Below, piece after piece: positions 37,677-41,984 of a DNA stretch of 41,984 nt (its first letter is position 1; every line of letters starts with the position of its first letter). The stretch is from Candidatus Peribacteraceae bacterium. Its GTDB lineage: Bacteria; Patescibacteriota; Gracilibacteria; Peribacterales; Peribacteraceae. The stretch spans positions 1 through 41,984 of the forward strand of contig JABFSS010000104.1 in assembly GCA_013140485.1 (NCBI GenBank), given 5' to 3'. A model generated the notes under the pieces. That model had not been told where the DNA came from. It saw nothing but the letters and a program-made list of their open reading frames with translations, and ran no database searches. Made by a program: the position numbers and the translations under genes.

Positions 37677-37886
37677 ATGAGCCGAAGCAGCACGACCGTG
37701 CCCGGGTATCGGTTCTCTCTTTATCGGCAGGACTCGAACCGGGGGAGCCAGGACGACGAGTGCGTGTGCGGGGAGCCCCGCCGGCAGCATGACGGCGGAG
37801 CCGGGGCCTGCAGCGAGAACCGGTACGGCGGCCACGGCGACAGCGGACCGTGCAACCGCTTCGTGCTGGGACGGCGGGCCCGCTGA
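37677..37886 (+). CDS. Small Cys-rich protein
   Basis: 69 residues from ATG 37677 with SD GGGGGAGG. The Cys set C-V-C, C-x10-x and 'GPCNRF' (ECVCGEPRRQHDGGAGACSENRYGG) resembles a small zinc-binding domain of the kind that phages place next to methyltransferases. Stop overlaps the next ATG (TGATG). Confidence 0.55.
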   Translation: MSRSSTTVPGYRFSLYRQDSNRGSQDDECVCGEPRRQHDGGAGACSENRYGGHGDSGPCNRFVLGRRAR

Positions 37887-38911
37887 TGTGGTCCGGCTTT
37901 GAAGCGCTGATCCCTTACTTCGGCGGCAAGCGGTCGCTCTGCCCGGCGATCTTCAAGGAGATCGGCCGGGTGATCCCGCAGGCGGACTGGCAGGATTGCA
38001 CGCTGGTCGACGGCTTCACCGGCGGCGGCGCGGTCTCGCTGTACGCCAAGGCGCAGGGGATGCGCGTGATTTCCAACGACCTGGCGGACCGCAGCCGGAT
38101 CGTCATCGACTCGCTGATCGTGAACGACCGGGTCACGCTCTCGGAGGAGGACCTGGCCCGTCTGTTCGTGGGATCCACCAGCAGCGCGTTCGTGGAGCAG
38201 AACTTCGTGCCGGCTATGTTCATGCGGAAGCACGCGCAGTTTCTGGATCAGGCGCTGGGGGCCGTGGACGCGATCGAACACCGCACCAAGGCGCAGCTGC
38301 TGAGGCTGGCGCTGGTCAAGTACATGCTGAAGATCACGCCATACAGCCAGATCCACTCGGTGAATTATTTCCAAAGCCTGGAGGACGAGGAATATCACCG
38401 GCTCGGCCGGTCGCGCACCAAGAAGATCCCCTACACCTGCATGCCGGCGATCCGGATCCTGCAGGAGGCCCGGGCCCAGATCAACCGGGCCGTGTTCCCG
38501 AACGGCCAGATCAACGAGGCACGGCAAATGGACGTCTTTCAGTGCCTGGACGAGGTCCAAGCGGACATCTGCTACCTGGATCCGCCGTATGCCGGCGCTC
38601 AGCCCTATGAGGTCTTTTACGGCGTGCTGGACCAGATCCTTGAGCGCCGCCGGTTCGAGCCGAAGGTGAGCGACTTCAACAGCCAGGACGCCAAGCGGTT
38701 CCTGCAGCAGCTGCTGGAAGCCGCCCGCAAGTTCCGGGTGGTGGTGCTCAGCTACGGCAGCCAGCGGTACAGCTTCGAGGAGTTCCAGCAGGCCGTGCAG
38801 GCGGTGGAGCCGGCTGCGCGGTGCTACCCGCTGAATTTCCGGTATGCGTTCACGCGCAAGTCGGACGCCGAGTCGGTCCGAAAAGAGTTGCTGGCGGTCA
38901 TTACGCGATAG
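37886..38911 (+). CDS. D12-class DNA adenine N6-methyltransferase
   Basis: 341 residues from ATG 37886. The SAM-binding opening 'PYFGGKRSL' and 'LVDGFTGGGAVSL', and the catalytic DPPY motif ('DICYLDPPYAGAQPY'), are the signature of the D12 (Dam/M.DpnII) class. It methylates adenine in a short site. No restriction enzyme is adjacent, so self-protection from host restriction is the likely role. GGATCC and its core GATC are strikingly common in this genome, so GATC-type specificity is a fair guess. Confidence 0.9.
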   Translation: MWSGFEALIPYFGGKRSLCPAIFKEIGRVIPQADWQDCTLVDGFTGGGAVSLYAKAQGMRVISNDLADRSRIVIDSLIVNDRVTLSEEDLARLFVGSTSSAFVEQNFVPAMFMRKHAQFLDQALGAVDAIEHRTKAQLLRLALVKYMLKITPYSQIHSVNYFQSLEDEEYHRLGRSRTKKIPYTCMPAIRILQEARAQINRAVFPNGQINEARQMDVFQCLDEVQADICYLDPPYAGAQPYEVFYGVLDQILERRRFEPKVSDFNSQDAKRFLQQLLEAARKFRVVVLSYGSQRYSFEEFQQAVQAVEPAARCYPLNFRYAFTRKSDAESVRKELLAVITR

Positions 38912-38919
38912 GGGGATCC

Positions 38920-39585
38920 ATGGCAGAGCAGATCGAGGTCTTTCATTCGGTGGCGCTGATCGAGCTGGGGCGGATCCGGCCCAACGATTACAACCCGAAC
39001 GCGATGCCGCCGGCGATCTATCAGAACCTGGTCGACAACATCAAGGCGCGGGGCTTCAAGAGCGCCATTTACGTCCGGGCGGGCCTGCAGGAAGGCACGT
39101 TTGTCATCGTGGACGGAGAGCATCGCTGGCGGGCCGCCCAGCAGGCCGGGGCCTTGAAGATCCCCTGCGTGGTCCTTCCGGCCACGGAGCAGGAAGCCAT
39201 GCTGGACACCATCACCATGAACCAGCTGCGCGGCAACCTCGTGCCGGTCAAGCTGGCGCTGGTGATCGCCCACCTGGCGCAGACAATCCCGGTCCCCGAG
39301 CTGGAGCGCCAGCTGGGGTTCGAAGAAAAAGAGCTGCAGGACACGTTGGAATTGCTGAAGTTGCCGGACGACATCACCAAGACGATCGAGATGGCCGCTG
39401 AGATGGAGGAGCGGGAAGCGCTCAACGTGGTGACCTTCGTGCTGAAGAAGCCGGCTGCGGAGTTGGTCGAGAAAGTGATCGCAGAAATTGAGAAAGAAAT
39501 GGAGGGGAAAAACACGCGCGGGCAGGCGTTGGAACGGCTGGTGCAGGTCTACCAGAAGGCCGGATCCAGCGTGACCGCGGCGTGA
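38920..39585 (+). CDS. ParB/Srx-fold nuclease-like protein
   Basis: 221 residues from ATG 38920. The short ParB fold is clear: 'LGRIRPNDYNPNAMPPAIYQNLVDNIKARGFKSAIYV' and 'IVDGEHRWRAAQQAGALKIPCVV' (DGEHRWRAA at 65-73). The C-terminus is helical. This group is often beside phage methyltransferases or terminases and may act as a nuclease or regulator of packaging. Two other ParB-fold genes are in the genome. Confidence 0.78.
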   Translation: MAEQIEVFHSVALIELGRIRPNDYNPNAMPPAIYQNLVDNIKARGFKSAIYVRAGLQEGTFVIVDGEHRWRAAQQAGALKIPCVVLPATEQEAMLDTITMNQLRGNLVPVKLALVIAHLAQTIPVPELERQLGFEEKELQDTLELLKLPDDITKTIEMAAEMEEREALNVVTFVLKKPAAELVEKVIAEIEKEMEGKNTRGQALERLVQVYQKAGSSVTAA

Positions 39586-39595
39586 TCCAGCAACT

Positions 39596-40108
39596 ATGGC
39601 GTCGAGAGGCCGCGAAGAACTAAGAGATCGAGCCAGAAGGGTTTACCGCCTTCTGATCAGGGGCATTGAAGCCAGCGAAATTGCAAAGCTGGAAAACTTG
39701 CCGCTGCGCACCACGTACTGGCTGATGCAGGAAGGCGGCCGGATCCTGGGGGCCGACATCGCGGGGCTGACCAAGGACGGCGTCCTGCGGGACCTGGTCG
39801 TCAGCCACCGGGAGCGGAAGAAGGAGATCTGGTTCTTGTTTTCGGCGCCGACCGCGTCTCCGGCCTTCAAGCTCACCTGCCTGGGGCAGCTGGGCGATGA
39901 GGATGACCGGTTCCTGGGCTTCATGGAGCGGTTGGGGCTGGTGGCTGGGAAGCCCGCGCCGGGCGTGTCGGTTGGGGTGGTGGTGAACAACAACCCTTCG
40001 GAGAAACCGAAGGAGCTTTCCGAACAAGAGGGGGAAGCGCTTGCCAGAGCAATTGTCTCAGCTCGACAAGATCAGCGAAATCGTATCCGGGAAACTGACG
40101 CTCCCTAA
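39596..40108 (+). CDS. Terminase small subunit-like DNA-binding protein
   Basis: 170 residues. N-terminal helix-turn-helix ('DRARRVYRLLIRGIEASEIAKLENLPLRTTYWLMQEGGRILG') and helical C-terminus. It overlaps the large terminase by 68 bases, as usual for a terminase pair, and should recognise the packaging start site. Identified by order and fold. Confidence 0.7.
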   Translation: MASRGREELRDRARRVYRLLIRGIEASEIAKLENLPLRTTYWLMQEGGRILGADIAGLTKDGVLRDLVVSHRERKKEIWFLFSAPTASPAFKLTCLGQLGDEDDRFLGFMERLGLVAGKPAPGVSVGVVVNNNPSEKPKELSEQEGEALARAIVSARQDQRNRIRETDAP

Positions 40109-41528
40109 AGAGCAGCGGATCCAGCTGGCCAAGAAACACAGCTGGTATTTGGGGAGCGAGTACCTCGGCTACGACGTGGAGCCATTCCACATGGATTGGC
40201 ACAACCTCGCCCAGGACCACGTCGTGATCCGCGACATGCTGAAGGCCCCGCGCGGCCATCTCAAATCCACCAGCTGGACGATCTCGCACACCGTGCATCA
40301 CGTCATCCAGGACCGCAACTGGCGGTCGCTGATCGTCTCCAAGACCAAGGGGCAGGCGGAGCTGTTCCTGAGCGAGATCCAGGATCACCTGCAGAACGAA
40401 AAGCTCACGGACGATTTCGGCGTTTTCTATGACCGGGCCCAGACGTGGCGGCAAGACGCCATCACCGTGCTGGGCCGCACCAAGGTCATGAAGGAGCCGA
40501 CCATCACGGCGATCGGGGTGGGCGGGTCCGTGGTGTCCCGGCACGTCGACGAGATCATTCTGGACGACGTTGTCGACGACAAGAACAGCCAGACCGAACA
40601 CCAGCGGGAGCAGATGCGGACCTGGATCCGCAAGACGCTGCTGCCGATCCTGGAGCCGGGCAGAAAGATGATGATCGTTGGCACGCCGTGGCACCCGCAG
40701 GACGTCTATCAGTGGCTGGAGGACCGCTGGAACAGGATCCCGCCGCCGGAGCGCCTGCGCTACCGGGTGTCCAAGTTCAAATCGCTGAAGGATGACGGCA
40801 CCGCGCTCTGGCCGGCCAAGTACCCGGTGAAGGAGCTGGAGCGGATGCGCAATTACGAGATGGGCGACGCGCTGTTCCGCTGCCAGATGCAATGCGACCC
40901 CTCCGGCCTGGTCGGCAAGATGTTCCATTTCGACTGGCTGCAGTTTCACACCAAGGCCGAGCTGCCCCGGCTGGAGGACATGGACATAGTCGCGGCCTGG
41001 GACCCTTCGGCCAAGGAGACCGAGACCGGCAGCTACTTCGCCGGCGTTTGCGTGGGGCGGCACCGCCAGACCGGCCTGATCTACATCCTGGACCGCTTCC
41101 GTGGCCATCCCACGATGCAGGAAGCGATCGCGCTCAGCCAGATGTGGCAGCAGATGTGGAAGCCCACACAGCAGGGTTTCGAGACCAACCAAATGGGCAT
41201 GCTCGCGCCGCACATGAAGCGGCTCGGCTTGCCGATCAAAGAAGTTACCGCCGACCGGGACAAGCGGATCCGGGCATTGCTGGTGCAGGTGTTTTTTCAA
41301 AACAGGTTGGTGTCGTTCGAACGCGGCGCAGACGATCTGATGCTGCAGGAGTATTTGGATTTCCCGGAAGGGGAACACAACGACCTGATGGACGCGCTGG
41401 TGTGGTGCTTGATCCTCCTCATGAGGAAAACGGGCGGCAGCTCTCTGGACAAGAAGCCGGATTCAACGCCGCCGGTGACTGGTGGGGGACGACCTGAAAC
41501 CGCAGGGCTAACTGGAAAGGATTTCTGA
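40041..41528 (+). CDS. terL: Terminase large subunit
   Basis: 495 residues from TTG 40041 (SD AGGGGGAAG). ATPase: Walker A 'APRGHLKST' (residues 69-77), Walker B 'VDEIILDDVVDD' (169-180), then a 'GTPWHPQDVY' coupling segment (215-223). Nuclease: D321 ('AAWDPSAKE') and the terminal 'EHNDLMDALVW'. It drives DNA into the prohead and cuts it. The stop overlaps the portal start (TGATG). Strong assignment. Confidence 0.93.
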   Translation: MPEQLSQLDKISEIVSGKLTLPKEQRIQLAKKHSWYLGSEYLGYDVEPFHMDWHNLAQDHVVIRDMLKAPRGHLKSTSWTISHTVHHVIQDRNWRSLIVSKTKGQAELFLSEIQDHLQNEKLTDDFGVFYDRAQTWRQDAITVLGRTKVMKEPTITAIGVGGSVVSRHVDEIILDDVVDDKNSQTEHQREQMRTWIRKTLLPILEPGRKMMIVGTPWHPQDVYQWLEDRWNRIPPPERLRYRVSKFKSLKDDGTALWPAKYPVKELERMRNYEMGDALFRCQMQCDPSGLVGKMFHFDWLQFHTKAELPRLEDMDIVAAWDPSAKETETGSYFAGVCVGRHRQTGLIYILDRFRGHPTMQEAIALSQMWQQMWKPTQQGFETNQMGMLAPHMKRLGLPIKEVTADRDKRIRALLVQVFFQNRLVSFERGADDLMLQEYLDFPEGEHNDLMDALVWCLILLMRKTGGSSLDKKPDSTPPVTGGGRPETAGLTGKDF

Positions 41529-41984
41529 TGGAACTCAAAATCGGACGACTCGAATTAAGACTGGCTGCGGGCAAGAAGCAGCCCACCGTGCAAGAGCTGG
41601 GCAGCACCGGGACCGTGAATTACAGCGGGTTCCTCTACGAGGAATACAACCAGGAGCTGATCGGCCGCAAGGGCATCGAGATGTGGGACAAGATGCGCAA
41701 GAGCGACGGCATGATCCGGGCGATCCTGCTGGCGCTGGAGCTGCCGATCCGCAGCGCGGAGTGGTACGTCGACGACAACGGCGGCAAAGCGCCAAAGGAA
41801 GCGGTCGAGTTCCTGAACCGGGCCCTGTTCGATGAGATGAGCATCACCTGGAGCGAGTTCCTGAAGCATGCGCTCCTGATGTTCCCGTTCGGTTTCAGCG
41901 TCTTCGAGAAGGTCTACAAGTACGAGGCCGGCTACTACTTCTGGAAGAAGCTGGCGCCCCGCCTGCCGAAGACCGTCTACAAGT
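41528..41984 (+). CDS. Portal-MuF fusion, 5' part (continues at position 1)
   Basis: ATG 41528 overlaps the terminase stop. The first 99 codons up to 41826 are unique to this end; the rest repeats 1-158 and joins the frame that ends at 1873, giving about 723 residues. The N-terminal 'GTVNYSGFLYEEYNQELIGRKGIEMWDKMRKSDGMIRAILLALELPIRSAEWYV' is typical of DUF935/gp29 portals. At 41904 this copy encodes Phe instead of Ser, in 'FGFSVFEKVY', which is the more usual residue at this place. Confidence 0.9.
   Translation, partial: MELKIGRLELRLAAGKKQPTVQELGSTGTVNYSGFLYEEYNQELIGRKGIEMWDKMRKSDGMIRAILLALELPIRSAEWYVDDNGGKAPKEAVEFLNRALFDEMSITWSEFLKHALLMFPFGFSVFEKVYKYEAGYYFWKKLAPRLPKTVYK
41827..41984. repeat. 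Terminal overlap, right copy
   Basis: Same sequence as 1-158 with T instead of C at 41904. Removing one copy gives a circle of about 41,826 bp. Confidence 0.95.

Noticed and set aside
37886..38911. Complete restriction-modification system
   Set aside because: No restriction endonuclease gene was recognised beside the methyltransferase; it appears to be a solitary enzyme.
1..41984. CRISPR array or Cas genes
   Set aside because: No regularly spaced repeats of 25-40 bases; the repeats at 19076-19111 are 9-base units without spacers.

Overview
The window is the complete genome of a temperate, tailed double-stranded DNA phage, written as one linear turn of a circle. Positions 41827-41984 repeat positions 1-158 with a single mismatch, so the closed genome is about 41.8 kb. 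The portal gene is cut by the arbitrary ends: it begins at 41528 and finishes at 1873. GC is high (about 60% by eye), Shine-Dalgarno (SD) sites are strong, and genes overlap by ATGA/GTGA/TGATG almost everywhere. Nothing names the host. Canonical SD sites, a lipobox lipoprotein and a tRNA-Pro-like att core fit a GC-rich bacterium, probably Gram-negative.

Layout. (1) Packaging: small and large terminase subunits (39596-41528). (2) Head, in the style of Mu-like phages: a portal fused to a MuF head-morphogenesis domain, Mu I-like protease/scaffold, DUF2190 decoration protein, major capsid protein, gp36-like connector and gpG-like morphogenesis protein (41528-6834). (3) A long-tailed, siphovirus-type tail: terminator-like protein, tube, a chaperone pair made by a -1 ribosomal frameshift, tape measure, distal tail protein, hub protein and adhesion/fibre proteins (6834-17302). 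(4) Membrane proteins and a lipoprotein, possibly for lysis (17336-18831). (5) A non-coding attP region whose core is the 5' half of a tRNA-Pro gene, flanked by direct repeats on both sides (18832-19370). (6) A two-gene cargo cassette, then a leftward operon of a LexA-like self-cleaving repressor, three accessory genes and a tyrosine integrase (19371-22963). (7) A divergent control region and Cro-like protein, then a rightward early region: Mgm101/Rad52-like annealing protein, DUF1376-HNH replication protein, SleB-type lysin, an initiator-like tRNA, ParB-like proteins, a HerA-like ATPase, many tiny Cys-rich proteins, DUF5131, a DUF1064 nuclease, a structured RNA with a strong terminator, a D12-class DNA adenine methyltransferase and a third ParB-like protein (23044-39585).

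Life cycle inferred from this: the phage integrates by site-specific recombination at a tRNA-Pro gene. Lysogeny is held by a repressor with a LexA-type cleavage site and Ser/Lys dyad, so DNA damage should induce it. The integrase lies at the end of the repressor operon. A 21-bp palindrome after the Cro-like gene recurs in degenerate form in front of a late gene, which hints at a small regulon.

The points most worth a second look are: a tRNA with the hallmarks of an initiator tRNA; a perfect 16-bp palindrome present twice, once inside a ParB-like gene (parS-like); three ParB-fold proteins and a HerA-ParB-HTH gene block; a structured RNA in which one segment can pair with either of two copies of its complement; and strong enrichment of GGATCC. 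All family assignments are from motif reading, not database search.
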